This document shows, piece after piece, positions 25,457 through 34,859 of a DNA stretch of 64,000 nt; position 1 is the stretch's first letter; each line of letters begins with the position of its first letter. Source of the DNA: Paenochrobactrum pullorum (GTDB lineage: Bacteria; Pseudomonadota; Alphaproteobacteria; Rhizobiales; Rhizobiaceae); assembly GCF_041929845.1 (NCBI RefSeq), contig NZ_JBHEEH010000005.1:62001-126000 (forward strand), written 5' to 3'. Both the position numbers and the translations under genes were made by a program. The notes under the pieces were generated by a model. It saw only the letters and a list, made by a program, of their open reading frames with translations, had not been told where the DNA came from and ran no database searches.

Positions 25457-27808
25457 ATGCTGGCAAAAATCTTGTCTGAAGCTTCCGTCAATCGTCGCTG
25501 GTTGAGAGCACTTTCCGCTTCTGTCGCTTTCTTGGCTTGTACGGCTGTACAAGCACAATCTGTTCCGAACCAGACAGCTGCCAAAACAGAACAGACAAAA
25601 CCTGACAAAGATCCCGATGCCATCAATCTCAAGATGATCACGGTCTCCTCTGAGCGCACGATTAAAAAATTGCTGGATATCCCTATGTCGATCAGCATCA
25701 TTGATCGGGATACACTTGAGCGCCATCAGGTACGCGACATTCAAGATCTGGTGCGTTATGAGCCAGGTGTCAACGTTAATCGCACGACATCTCTCACCAA
25801 TCCATTCGCACAATTAAATAGTTTCAACATCCGTGGTGTTGGCGGCAACCGCGTTCAGATGCTGGTGGATGGTGGTCGCGTTCAGGAATTTATCACCGAT
25901 GGTAGTCGCGACTTGGTAGACCCTTTCAATATGAAATCGGTAGAAATCACCCGTGGCCCCAATTCTGTGCTTTGGGGCGCAGATGCTTTGGGCGGTGTGG
26001 TGTATTTCCGTACTCTTGACCCCGATGATTTGCTTGACGGCACCAAACCATGGGCGGTTGAAAGCAAGCTTGCCTATGACAGTTTCGACAAATCCTTTCG
26101 TCAGCAGATTACAGGCGCTGCTGAGGCAGGTGATTTTAAAATACTCGGGAGTTTCGGACATATGAGTGCCGATGAACCGCATTTGCGAAAAGCGCGTGCG
26201 GATGGCGGCATCTGGGGTTGTCCGCGTGAAGCCATTTGGCCTTGTAACAAAACCCAACCGATGGATGTCAGTGCTTATAACGGCTTAATGAAGCTGCAGT
26301 GGAATCCAACTGAAGATCACGAAGTGAAACTGACGGCAGAATGGTTCCGTCGCACAACCGATGTTGACCAGAAATATGATTCCGGCGCTGCCAATCCTAT
26401 GTATGCAAGTAATCCAGCATATCACAGTTTGTATTACGAGAATGAGCGATATGATCGTTCTGTTGAAATGCAAAGATCGCGTTTTGCTATTGAGCACCGC
26501 TGGTCAACGCCAGCCGAGTGGCTTGACGAAGTTAAATGGAGCTTTTCCTACTCTCCGCAAAAACGTGACATGACCAGCGAGCAAATTCGTAATTACACAT
26601 TGCTCAATCCTGCCAAACGTGAACGCAGGGAACAAATCCGTAATTACAGCGAAGATTTTCTTCAAGCCGATATTCAGCTCACTTCATCCTTTGATTTGGG
26701 GCAAACCGAGCATAAACTGATTTATGGTTTTGCCGGCGACATTACCAAAACAAATTATGACGGCACCAATATCACAACCAACCTGAATACAGGCGCGGTT
26801 ACCATCGCTAACCGGCAAGGTTTCAACTTCCCTAAAGTTGATACAGTTCGTGCCGATTTTTACGTTCAGGATGAAATCAAGCTTCTGGATGATCGTCTGA
26901 CGATCACGCCGGGTTTACGTCTGGCCACCTATTCCATCGATCCGACCAAAGATGATGATTACAACCCGATTGACGGTTTTGAACCTGAAAAAATAGATAA
27001 AACCCGCCTCGTCAAACGTTTAGGCGCGCTTTATAAGCTCGACAATACCTATTCTCTCTTTGGCTCTTATGGTGAAGGCTTCAAGATGCCGACATCACAA
27101 CAGCTTTTTGTTTCGTCGCAATCAATCGGCACCACCGGTATGGTAGAGGTTGTACCAAACCCGAACCTGAAACCGGAATTCGTACGTAGCTACGAACTTG
27201 GCGTGCGCGGTGAATATGATCGAGGCTACTTTAGCTTCTCCGGTTTTTATGCGGATTATAAAGACTTCATTCGTGGTTTGCAGCCGGTGCCAAACGAATC
27301 AGATAAATACACCTCCGACAACGTTTCCAGCGTTCAGATTTGGGGTGTCGAGTTTGGCGGCGAATACGAGATTTATAACAATCTCATGCTTAACGCCGCA
27401 ATCTCTTATATGCGCGGCGATCAGCGCCTGGAAGCTGGTGCAGATAAAACACCATTTGACGGCGCTGTACCGCTCACAGCTGTTTTCGGATTGCGTTATC
27501 TTATTCCAGATTGGAATTTGGAAACCGAATTTGTCGGAACCTTTGCCAAAGGTGTAAGCCGTCGAGCTGATCCTGATACCTATAAACCATCCGGTTATGC
27601 CGTTTTTGACGCCTATGCGCGCTGGAAGCCGACAAAGAATATCGACCTCAATTTCGGCGTCGAAAATATTTTTGACAAACGTTACTTCCCGAATACGCTG
27701 ACCAATTATGCCAATTCGGCTTCGTCAGCTGTTGCCAATGCAAATCCACTGGAAATGCAGGTTGAACCCGGACGTACTTTCAAGCTTGGCGCGACAATGC
27801 GTTTTTAA
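25457..27808 (+). CDS. TonB-dependent outer-membrane receptor, hemoglobin/heme-receptor type
   Basis: The 783-residue protein has a signal peptide (LSASVAFLACTAVQAQS) and a TonB box-like start (MITVSS). The plug is DIPMSISIIDRDTLE, then RDIQDLVRYEPGVNV, and FNIRGVGGNRVQMLVDGGRV. A 22-strand barrel ends in Phe. FKMP and NPNLKPE resemble the FRAP and NPNL boxes of heme receptors, yet no His lies between them where heme receptors usually have the heme-ligand His. An extracellular Cys pair is seen in WGCPREAIWPC. Start 25457 follows GAGGG; the frame is open to a TTG at 25346. It heads the BacA-like/HemS/ChaN operon and probably takes up heme or another iron chelate. Confidence 0.85.
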   Translation: MLAKILSEASVNRRWLRALSASVAFLACTAVQAQSVPNQTAAKTEQTKPDKDPDAINLKMITVSSERTIKKLLDIPMSISIIDRDTLERHQVRDIQDLVRYEPGVNVNRTTSLTNPFAQLNSFNIRGVGGNRVQMLVDGGRVQEFITDGSRDLVDPFNMKSVEITRGPNSVLWGADALGGVVYFRTLDPDDLLDGTKPWAVESKLAYDSFDKSFRQQITGAAEAGDFKILGSFGHMSADEPHLRKARADGGIWGCPREAIWPCNKTQPMDVSAYNGLMKLQWNPTEDHEVKLTAEWFRRTTDVDQKYDSGAANPMYASNPAYHSLYYENERYDRSVEMQRSRFAIEHRWSTPAEWLDEVKWSFSYSPQKRDMTSEQIRNYTLLNPAKRERREQIRNYSEDFLQADIQLTSSFDLGQTEHKLIYGFAGDITKTNYDGTNITTNLNTGAVTIANRQGFNFPKVDTVRADFYVQDEIKLLDDRLTITPGLRLATYSIDPTKDDDYNPIDGFEPEKIDKTRLVKRLGALYKLDNTYSLFGSYGEGFKMPTSQQLFVSSQSIGTTGMVEVVPNPNLKPEFVRSYELGVRGEYDRGYFSFSGFYADYKDFIRGLQPVPNESDKYTSDNVSSVQIWGVEFGGEYEIYNNLMLNAAISYMRGDQRLEAGADKTPFDGAVPLTAVFGLRYLIPDWNLETEFVGTFAKGVSRRADPDTYKPSGYAVFDAYARWKPTKNIDLNFGVENIFDKRYFPNTLTNYANSASSAVANANPLEMQVEPGRTFKLGATMRF

Positions 27809-27842
27809 ACCGACCTGAAATTCCATACCGGAGCAGCGTCTC

Positions 27843-29612
27843 ATGAGTTGCTTCGGCTTATTTTATTTGGCAACGGCAATGCGATTAATAAAACAATTTT
27901 GGACATTACTGACTTATTGCAATCATGGTTCCGGCAAAGTGCTCAACTGGTCATTACTGGCTATTATCTTTGCGCTGGAAATGCTGGGCATTTATCTTGG
28001 TGTTCAATTGATCAAGTGGGTCGCCGGATTTTATAATGCGGTTCAAGAACGCGATTTAGAAGAAACATTAAATCAACTGACTATATTCGGCATGATCGTT
28101 GCAGGTAATGTCGGCATTTACCTTTTCGAGTTTTATGCAAAAGGCTGGCTCGAAATCCGATGGCGTGAGCGACTGACCAACAGAACCCTTTCTATCTGGC
28201 TAAACAACAAAGCCTATTGGTTTTTATCGCTCAAATCCGAAAGTGAAAAACCCGATAATCCCGATCAACGCATTGCTGAAGATTGCAAAATATTTGTCAA
28301 CCACACTTTATCCGAAGGAATTGACCTGATCACCCGCATCATCGGGTTATTCTCTTATGCGATTGTGCTTTGGGGACTGGCAACATTTGCGTTGGAATTT
28401 ACACTCTTGGGTTTTGAAATCAGCATTCCACGCTATATGGTTTGGGCGCCGTTTGTTTATGTTTTTCTCTCTTCGCTCATTACCCATTTATTTGGGTGCC
28501 GTTTGAAAGAAACCTTTGTCGAACAGCAGAAAAAAGAAGCCGACTTTCGTTATGGCATGGCGCATATGCGCCAGAATGCAGCCGAAATTGCTATTATGAA
28601 TGGTGAGCGAAGCGAACGCGAATTGCTCGATCAAAAATTCTCCGGTATCCGCAATAACTGGTTTTTATTGCTTCGCAGACAAGTACAGTTAGGGCTTTTC
28701 GCGCGCCCGTATTTTACAACAATTTTGCGTATTCCGATGTTTTTGGCGCTGCCTGGATATTTTGCCGGAGCAGTCAACTTTGGTGGGTTGATGCAATTAG
28801 GAACGGCTTCCCAGCAAGTTGCAACGACGCTTTCATGGTTCATTTTCAGCTATAAAAGACTTGCCGAACTGGTTTCTGCCGTATCCCGTCTTTCTAATTT
28901 CATTGAAAAAGCTGAGGCGACAGGCAGAGAGAAAAATGTCAGCAGACAATATGCTCAAAACAGAACCTTGTCATTAAATGATGTAACTTTGCATACACCC
29001 GATCAGCAGCAACTGCTCCATATTCCGGAACTGACTATACAAAGCGGAACGATTGTTTGGCTTCGCGGTCACTCCGGATTAGGCAAAACAACATTACTTC
29101 GGCTCATTGCTGGTGCATGGCAATGTGCTACGGGGCATATTTTTCATCCCGATGCATCGTCTTTTTTCCTCTCACAGAAACCCTATCTGCCAAATAGCGG
29201 TTTGAAAGCCTCTATTTGCTATCCAGATTCACCGGAAAAATTTACAGACGCTGAAATTGCTCAAGCTTTACATAAAACCGGTTTGTCTAAGCTTTTGCCT
29301 GAAAATGGTCAACCATTTGGAAAAATCCCCATGCCAACCGGTCTTTCCGGCGGCGAGTTGCAGCGTTTTGCATTAGCACGTGTCCTGCTCAATAAACCGG
29401 AATGGCTGTTTATGGATGAGGCCACCAGTGCATTGGATCATAGTGCCGAAATCGAATTACTCACAATGCTGCGCCATGAATTGCCGCACACCACACTAGT
29501 GATACTTGCCCACCGTGAACCCGGCAATCTCAAACCCGATGCCATCATCAATCTTGAAATTTTTCGCAGTCGCAACGAACAAAGCGCTGCACCGACCCTT
29601 CAACTTGCGTGA
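27843..29612 (+). CDS. ABC transporter with fused ATPase, SbmA/BacA/YddA family
   Basis: The 589-residue protein has about six membrane helices in the first 350 residues (ABC_membrane_2 fold; WRERLTNRTLSIWLNNKAYW, NPDQRIAEDCKIF) and then an ATPase with Walker A GHSGLGKTT, signature LSGGELQR and Walker B LFMDEATSALD. Relatives include YddA and the BacA-type Rv1819c, known as an importer of cobalamin and hydrophilic compounds. In this operon it occupies the place where heme loci have HmuTUV, so it may carry the receptor's ligand across the inner membrane, or export a chelator (inference). GGAG lies nine bases before the ATG at 27843; an alternative start is 27879. Confidence 0.85.
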   Translation: MSCFGLFYLATAMRLIKQFWTLLTYCNHGSGKVLNWSLLAIIFALEMLGIYLGVQLIKWVAGFYNAVQERDLEETLNQLTIFGMIVAGNVGIYLFEFYAKGWLEIRWRERLTNRTLSIWLNNKAYWFLSLKSESEKPDNPDQRIAEDCKIFVNHTLSEGIDLITRIIGLFSYAIVLWGLATFALEFTLLGFEISIPRYMVWAPFVYVFLSSLITHLFGCRLKETFVEQQKKEADFRYGMAHMRQNAAEIAIMNGERSERELLDQKFSGIRNNWFLLLRRQVQLGLFARPYFTTILRIPMFLALPGYFAGAVNFGGLMQLGTASQQVATTLSWFIFSYKRLAELVSAVSRLSNFIEKAEATGREKNVSRQYAQNRTLSLNDVTLHTPDQQQLLHIPELTIQSGTIVWLRGHSGLGKTTLLRLIAGAWQCATGHIFHPDASSFFLSQKPYLPNSGLKASICYPDSPEKFTDAEIAQALHKTGLSKLLPENGQPFGKIPMPTGLSGGELQRFALARVLLNKPEWLFMDEATSALDHSAEIELLTMLRHELPHTTLVILAHREPGNLKPDAIINLEIFRSRNEQSAAPTLQLA

Positions 29613-29619
29613 GGATAAA

Positions 29620-30333
29620 ATGACTGAGCAACCAATTCGTGCCAAATTGCTGGCCAACCCAGCTGATGTACTCAAAACATTGCCGCAGATCGGCAAACTG
29701 ATGATCAATTCCAAAAATGGCGGCGCAACGCATGAGCGGATCGGTGTTGTCCAAAATGTCATAATTGATGGTAATTGGATCTTCTTTACCGGTGATGAGC
29801 ACAATTCGAAAATTGCTTTAAATGCCATTCATACGATGATTGCCGACCGCAGTTCCATCATGCAGGAAAAAGTTTATCCGCGCATTGATCTGTTGGCTGA
29901 AGATGATGAAGTTATTGGCAGCGTCATCGGTTTTGGCGGTGCCGAACCCTTTGATGCAGCACTTGCATCCTTTGCTCTTGAGGAATTAGCACCAAAAACC
30001 GATAGCCGTTCTATGGGCGATCAAGTTGAAGTTGAGGATAGTGATCCGGCTTTGAAGCCTTTCGCTGCCGCCCAACGCAATAAAGGAACTGTGCGTATTG
30101 CTTTGGAACGCCCTACCTTTCAACAAGAATGGACAGGTGAAATGCCGGATATCCGTAATTCACGCGGTTTTATCAATGTAATGAAACCGGATTTTCATCT
30201 ACATTTGAAAGTAGGCCATGTGATGGATTGGCGGATTGAAGAGAAAGATGGGCAATTGCATTATTATGCACTTGACGCGGATGGCCAATCAACTGGTCTT
30301 GTTGTTTCCGGAACAAAAGAAGCATTTGCATGA
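29620..30333 (+). CDS. HemS/ChuX-like heme utilisation protein (single domain)
   Basis: The 237-residue cytoplasmic protein has an N-terminal part LPQIGKLMINSKNGGATHERIG that matches the (L..LG.vm...n..avHE..G) start of HemS/ChuX domains. Its C-terminal part, FINVMKPDFHLHLKVGHVMDW, then YYALDADGQ, resembles the matching HemS half-repeat. Such proteins bind or degrade cytosolic heme. The middle (about 125-165) is acidic. Start 29620 follows GAGGATAAA; the frame is open upstream within the ABC gene. The match is by pattern only and similarity is modest. Confidence 0.6.
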   Translation: MTEQPIRAKLLANPADVLKTLPQIGKLMINSKNGGATHERIGVVQNVIIDGNWIFFTGDEHNSKIALNAIHTMIADRSSIMQEKVYPRIDLLAEDDEVIGSVIGFGGAEPFDAALASFALEELAPKTDSRSMGDQVEVEDSDPALKPFAAAQRNKGTVRIALERPTFQQEWTGEMPDIRNSRGFINVMKPDFHLHLKVGHVMDWRIEEKDGQLHYYALDADGQSTGLVVSGTKEAFA

Positions 30334-31163
30334 CTGAGATCAGCAATTTCACCGCGCAATGGCGTCGCCCTGACGGACAAATCCGCAGCCACCATCAGGT
30401 CATGCAGGATATGGCAAAAAAGCAGGTGGTACTCTTAGGCGAGCGGCATGACCGTTATGATATTCATCGCTGGCAATTACATGTCTGCGCCTCACTTCTC
30501 GGCTTGCGGGATAATCTGGCAGTTGGCTATGAAATGTTCCCGCGGCGTCTGCAACCGGTTCTTGATGAATGGGTAGCAGGTAAACTTGATAAAGAAACAT
30601 TCCTGCAAAAAGCGGAATGGGGCACGGTTTGGGGCTTTGCCTCTGATCTCTATATGCCGATTTTTGATTTCTGCCGTGAATTTAAGGTCAAAATGCTGGC
30701 GCTTAATTGCCGTCGTGATCTCGTCACCCGCGTTGGAAAAGAAGGCTGGGATGCGATTGCCGAAGAAGAGCGCGACGGCCTGACACCAGCCCGATCTGCC
30801 AGTCTGGCACATCGTGAGCATCTTTTGCGTCTCACCAATGGCGGTCCGCCATTCATGCAAGGAAAGTCAGCGGACTCTCCTGAGTTTGACCGATTTGTAC
30901 GCGCGCAACAAACATGGGATCGTGCATTTGCGTGTAATATCGCCAATTATTGCGCTGAGAACCCGCAAGCGCTTGTGATCGGCATTATCGGACGTGGTCA
31001 TATGGAATATGGTCATGGTACACCTGACCAACTTGATGATCTTGGCATCAATAATTGTGGCGTGCTTTTAACCGAAGATATGGGTGATAAACACGCCTGC
31101 CCGTTGAGTGTTGAAGGCAAGGCTCTTGCCGATGCGGTTTTTGGCTTGCAAACACAGGCATAA
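30330..31163 (+). CDS. ChaN family iron-regulated/heme-binding protein without signal peptide
   Basis: The 277-residue protein contains VVLLGERHDRYDIHRWQLHV, the hallmark GExHd block of the ChaN/DUF399 heme-binding family, and later IGIIGRGHMEYGHGTPDQL, the C-terminal GxGH block. Campylobacter ChaN is a surface lipoprotein that binds two hemes. This copy lacks any lipobox or signal peptide and is coupled to the HemS-like gene by a 4-bp overlap (ATGA), suggesting a cytoplasmic role in heme or iron handling. Last gene of the operon. Confidence 0.82.
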   Translation: MTEISNFTAQWRRPDGQIRSHHQVMQDMAKKQVVLLGERHDRYDIHRWQLHVCASLLGLRDNLAVGYEMFPRRLQPVLDEWVAGKLDKETFLQKAEWGTVWGFASDLYMPIFDFCREFKVKMLALNCRRDLVTRVGKEGWDAIAEEERDGLTPARSASLAHREHLLRLTNGGPPFMQGKSADSPEFDRFVRAQQTWDRAFACNIANYCAENPQALVIGIIGRGHMEYGHGTPDQLDDLGINNCGVLLTEDMGDKHACPLSVEGKALADAVFGLQTQA

Positions 31164-31168
31164 ATTTT

Positions 31169-31209
31169 ACATCTGTTAAGTGGCGGCAAAGCTGACACTT
31201 AACAGATGT
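31169..31209. terminator. Bidirectional terminator hairpin
   Basis: A perfect 14-bp stem (ACATCTGTTAAGTG / CACTTAACAGATGT) with a 13-base loop lies between the ChaN gene and the convergent AraC gene, whose stop codon it touches. Confidence 0.75.
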
Positions 31210-32012
31210 TAATCTCCTTCCAGCACGGCCAGATAACGGGTAGGCGTCTGCCCTAAAGCTTTCTTGAACATAGTAATAAAGGCGGTGGGCGATTCATAAC
31301 CCAGCATTTCAGCAATTGCCTGAACTGATGTTCCGCCGGAAATCTCTCGCAGCGCAATGATGAGATGCAATTGCTGACGCCAGCGCCCGAAAGTTAATCC
31401 TGTTTCCTGCACCATCAAACGGGCAAGCGAACGCTCGCTCATAGCCACCCGTTTTGCCCACTGCCCCAAAGTGGCACGATCAGCCGGATTTTCACGTAAC
31501 TGATCCGCAATCAAGCGAATTTTCGGATGATCAGAAACGGGCAGATAGAAATCTTCTTGCGGCATTTCTACCAGCTCATCCAACAATACCCGTACCAATC
31601 TTGCCGTATGGCTGTCATCTGAATAATCGGGCGAAACAGTCGATAAATGCCGGATCATCTCGCGCACCATCGGTGAGATCGACAAAGTACAACAATGTTG
31701 CGGCATCGCCGCCGCCTTAGGCTCGACAAATAAAAAAGACAACCGCGCATTGGCAGTCGCATGATTACAATGCGCCACACCACCTGGTATCCAGACACCG
31801 CAATTTGGCGGCACCATCAACATGCCATTGTGATCGTGCTCACTATACACCTGACACGTCACCGCGCCATGCAATGCCAATACCAACTGACCTTTGCGAT
31901 GCCGGTGTACAGGAATTTCGGTCGAATAATCTTTAAAATCCAACTGCCAAGCCAAGACCGGACGATCATTCATATCCGGATCAAATTCCACTGCTTGTCG
32001 TTTTGAAACCAT
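31209..32012 (-). CDS. AraC family regulator with cupin domain (NimR-like)
   Basis: The 267-residue protein has a cupin N-terminus (STEIPVHRHRKGQLVLALHGAV, VPPNCGVWIPGGVAHCNH) and an AraC DNA-binding C-terminus (MSERSLARLMVQETGLTFGRW, SVQAIAEMLGYESPTAFITMFKKALGQTPTRY). It is divergent from a CynX/NimT transporter gene, the same arrangement as E. coli NimR with NimT, which exports 2-nitroimidazole. It probably controls that gene. Confidence 0.9.
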   Translation of the reverse strand: MVSKRQAVEFDPDMNDRPVLAWQLDFKDYSTEIPVHRHRKGQLVLALHGAVTCQVYSEHDHNGMLMVPPNCGVWIPGGVAHCNHATANARLSFLFVEPKAAAMPQHCCTLSISPMVREMIRHLSTVSPDYSDDSHTARLVRVLLDELVEMPQEDFYLPVSDHPKIRLIADQLRENPADRATLGQWAKRVAMSERSLARLMVQETGLTFGRWRQQLHLIIALREISGGTSVQAIAEMLGYESPTAFITMFKKALGQTPTRYLAVLEGD

Positions 32013-32119
32013 AACATCCGACCATATTTGGCATGATTTAAATATTAATAGGCAATATATCTAAATTCATTATATAAGCAATTTGTTAGAGAGGGACAAC
32101 GAAAACGGAAATAAAAAAA

Positions 32120-33301
32120 ATGAATACAAACAAAACTTATGTGTCACAATCCCTCATCCTGCTGATTGGTATCTTGCTGATCGCCACCACTTTGCGCGCT
32201 CCAATCACTGGTATTGCACCCGTTCTGGAAATGATCCGCGATGATTTTTCCTTCAGCACTTCCACAGCAGGCGCTCTCACGACATTGCCGCTACTGGCAT
32301 TTGCCGTTGTCTCGCCGTTTGCCGTTGTTTTAGCGCGTAAACTCGGCTTAGAATTCAGCCTTCTCATTGCTCTCATGCTCATTACCGGCGGCATTGCGCT
32401 TCGGATGATTGAAACAGTCTGGTATTTGTTTTTAGGAACCGCTATTATCGGCACCGGTATTGCCATTGCCAATGTGCTGTTGCCAAGCCTGTTAAAGCGT
32501 GATTTTCCAACCAAGATTGCTTCAATCACCGGTGCTTATTCCGTAACGGCTGGTGTTGCAGCTGCCCTTGCTTCGGCTGCGGCCATTCCTATTGCCAATC
32601 ATTTCAATGGCGGCTGGAACTGGGCTTTGGGCGCCTTCATTATTTTTCCTGTTGCAGCAATTGCCGTTTGGTTGACCCAACTTTCCGGCAATAGTGATAA
32701 AACACAAAAAACAATAAGCCTACACACAGACAAGCCCATTTGGAAATCAGCACTCGCTTGGCAAGTGACATTTTTCTTTGGTCTTAATTCGCTGGTTTAT
32801 TATGTCATTGTCACATGGCTTCCGGCCATGTTGATCGAGGCAGGTTTTTCACCAGCTGTTGCCGGCTCATTCCACGGCATTTCGCAGCTTGCAACGGCCA
32901 TTCCAGGATTGGTTTTTGGTCTCGTATTGGCACGCTTCCGTGATCAAAAAGCAATTGCCATTATGCTGCCTCTTATGACCGCTGTATCACTCATCGGCAT
33001 TTTGATTTTGCCACAATGGGCTTCTCTTTGGTCGGCTCTTTTCGGCTTTGGTTGCGGCGCAACGTTCATTCTGGCACTCGCCTTTATCAGCCTGCGCTCC
33101 AGCAATCCTGCACAAGCCGCAGCACTTTCCGGCATGGCACAATGCATCGGCTACACGGTTGCAGCAGGCGCACCACCGGCTGCAGGTTTCATCTTCGAAT
33201 ATGCAGGTGGCTGGTCGGTTCCGCTCATCATCTGCACCATTTTATGCGTTGTGATGGCTATACTTGGTTACCGTGCCGGTCGACCTGTCCACATTGAATG
33301 A
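32120..33301 (+). CDS. MFS transporter, CynX/NimT family
   Basis: The 393-residue, 12-helix protein begins with LILLIGILLIATTLRAPITG, followed by IRDDFSFSTSTAGALTTLPLLAF, typical of CynX/NimT. This family includes the cyanate-linked CynX and the nitroimidazole exporter NimT. Its divergent NimR-like regulator supports an efflux role. The ribosome site is weak (GGAAAT about 12 bases upstream). A strong terminator follows. Confidence 0.88.
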   Translation: MNTNKTYVSQSLILLIGILLIATTLRAPITGIAPVLEMIRDDFSFSTSTAGALTTLPLLAFAVVSPFAVVLARKLGLEFSLLIALMLITGGIALRMIETVWYLFLGTAIIGTGIAIANVLLPSLLKRDFPTKIASITGAYSVTAGVAAALASAAAIPIANHFNGGWNWALGAFIIFPVAAIAVWLTQLSGNSDKTQKTISLHTDKPIWKSALAWQVTFFFGLNSLVYYVIVTWLPAMLIEAGFSPAVAGSFHGISQLATAIPGLVFGLVLARFRDQKAIAIMLPLMTAVSLIGILILPQWASLWSALFGFGCGATFILALAFISLRSSNPAQAAALSGMAQCIGYTVAAGAPPAAGFIFEYAGGWSVPLIICTILCVVMAILGYRAGRPVHIE

Positions 33302-33328
33302 ATTTCGCCCGTTCTATCGGACAAAAGA

Positions 33329-33368
33329 AAAAGCCTTGAGGCAGCTGAAACGGCCTCAAGGCTTTTTT
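33329..33368. terminator. Bidirectional rho-independent terminator
   Basis: AAAGCCTTGAGGC / GCCTCAAGGCTTTTTT form a 12-bp stem with a 10-base loop, A-rich on the left and T-rich on the right, between convergent MFS and NDH-2 genes. Confidence 0.92.
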
Positions 33369-33372
33369 ATCA

Positions 33373-34644
33373 TTATTGTTCAGGCGTACGTAAGGTTTCT
33401 TTTTGTGTGATCAAACGTGCACTTTGCAAGCCGCTCAAATAAATCCACAACCAGCTCCATGCAACAGCCAAACGTGAGCGGGTGCCGATCAGGAAGTAAA
33501 TATGGGCAAGCCCCCATATCCACCATGCCAACAAACCTTTTAGGCGGAAATTGCCAAATTCAATTACGGCAACCTTTTTACCAACAGTCGCAAGATTGCC
33601 CTGATGGCGGTATTTAAAGGTCTCGTTAAAAGGCTTTCCATCCAGATCGGCACGAATGGCTTTAGCTACGAAACTGCCTTGTTGTTTCGCGGCTGGCGCA
33701 ACCCCCGGCACCAGCTTATCATCGCCCCATCGCACTGACGCCGTATCGCCAACCACGAATATCGACGGCTCACCTTCAAGGCGCAAATCTTTGGTCACAA
33801 TGACACGTCCGGCACGATCACCTTCAACACCGAGCCATTTAGAAGCAGGTGATGCCTGCACACCTGCTGCCCAAATAATGGTGCGGCATGCAATAAACTC
33901 CTCGCCGATTTTAATACCGTCTTCATCACAAGCAGTCACCGGTATGCCGGTACGCACTGTAACGCCCAGCTTCAGCAAGGCAGAGCGTGCATATTCCGAC
34001 AGTGCTTCACTAAATGTAGGCAAAACGCGGGCGCCCGCTTCAACCAAAAGAACAACCGCTTTTTTGGTATCAATCCGGCGAAATTCACGCGGCAAAGTAC
34101 TATGCGCCAATTCAGCAATAATACCTGCCATTTCAACGCCTGTCGGCCCTGCACCAATAATAGTAAACGTTAAAAGTGCGGCCTGTTTTTCCGGATCGGT
34201 CTCCAATTCCGCTTGCTCAAAAGCCAACAACACACGACGGCGAATAGTGGTCGCATCCTCCAATGTTTTCAGCCCCGGCGCGAAGGTTTCCCACTCGTCT
34301 TTGCCAAAATAAGCATGACGGGCACCAGTTGCTAAAACCAGCTTGTCATAGGGCACACTGACACTATTACGCAGAATAACGTGTTTATTTTCACGGTCGA
34401 TGCCGACAACTTCATCCAGAAGTGTTGTCACTTCCGGTCGGTCCCGAAAAAGATGGCGGATTGGCCACGCAATTTCTGATGTCGCCAACACAGTGGTCGC
34501 AACTTGATAAAGTAATGGCTGAAACAAATGATGATTGCGACGGTCAATCAAAGTGATTTCCACATTTGCACCTTTGAGACCATGAACAGCCTGCAAACCG
34601 GCAAAACCCGCGCCAACAACAACAACCTTCTGTTTCTCAGCCAT
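33373..34644 (-). CDS. ndh: Type II NADH dehydrogenase (NDH-2)
   Basis: The 423-residue flavoprotein has two dinucleotide-binding motifs: VVVVGAGFAGLQA for FAD at the N-terminus and TIIGAGPTGVEMAG for NADH at about 165. Between them are the quinone-site block FQPLLYQVATTVL and, later, VVGDTASVRW. A C-terminal amphipathic stretch (WWIWGLAHIYFLIG) anchors it to the membrane. It transfers electrons from NADH to quinone without proton pumping. Start 34644 (MAEKQKVVVVG) follows AGGAA at a normal distance; the frame extends to 34674. Confidence 0.92.
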   Translation of the reverse strand: MAEKQKVVVVGAGFAGLQAVHGLKGANVEITLIDRRNHHLFQPLLYQVATTVLATSEIAWPIRHLFRDRPEVTTLLDEVVGIDRENKHVILRNSVSVPYDKLVLATGARHAYFGKDEWETFAPGLKTLEDATTIRRRVLLAFEQAELETDPEKQAALLTFTIIGAGPTGVEMAGIIAELAHSTLPREFRRIDTKKAVVLLVEAGARVLPTFSEALSEYARSALLKLGVTVRTGIPVTACDEDGIKIGEEFIACRTIIWAAGVQASPASKWLGVEGDRAGRVIVTKDLRLEGEPSIFVVGDTASVRWGDDKLVPGVAPAAKQQGSFVAKAIRADLDGKPFNETFKYRHQGNLATVGKKVAVIEFGNFRLKGLLAWWIWGLAHIYFLIGTRSRLAVAWSWLWIYLSGLQSARLITQKETLRTPEQ

Positions 34645-34802
34645 AACGCATTCCATTCCTGAGGATGAGCTCATTATATAAACATGATACTAATCGATTA
34701 GAACATGCGCATAAGAAAATATATAGCAACGCTATCACGATAAGATAAATTATCGAAATATAATTGAGCGTTTAACGCAATTGCCGCATTTAAGTGAGGC
34801 AC

Positions 34803-34837
34803 AACGCCCGATCATGTAATTTCAATGATCGGGCGTT
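34803..34837. terminator. Strong hairpin downstream of DHA2 transporter gene
   Basis: A perfect 13-bp stem (AACGCCCGATCAT / ATGATCGGGCGTT) with a 9-base loop lies 23 bp past the end of the DHA2 gene and 160 bp before the NDH-2 start, both leftward. No clear T-run follows on the minus strand, so it may be a weak terminator or an mRNA-end stabiliser. Confidence 0.6.
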
Positions 34838-34859
34838 GATATTTTATAAGATTGTCCTC

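Noticed and set aside
25457..27808. TonB receptor as a lanthanide-chelate receptor (LutH-like) belonging to the PQQ island
   Set aside because: It is separated by an AraC/MFS pair and a terminator, reads in the other direction and is coupled to HemS- and ChaN-like genes; heme or iron chelate is more likely, though not certain.
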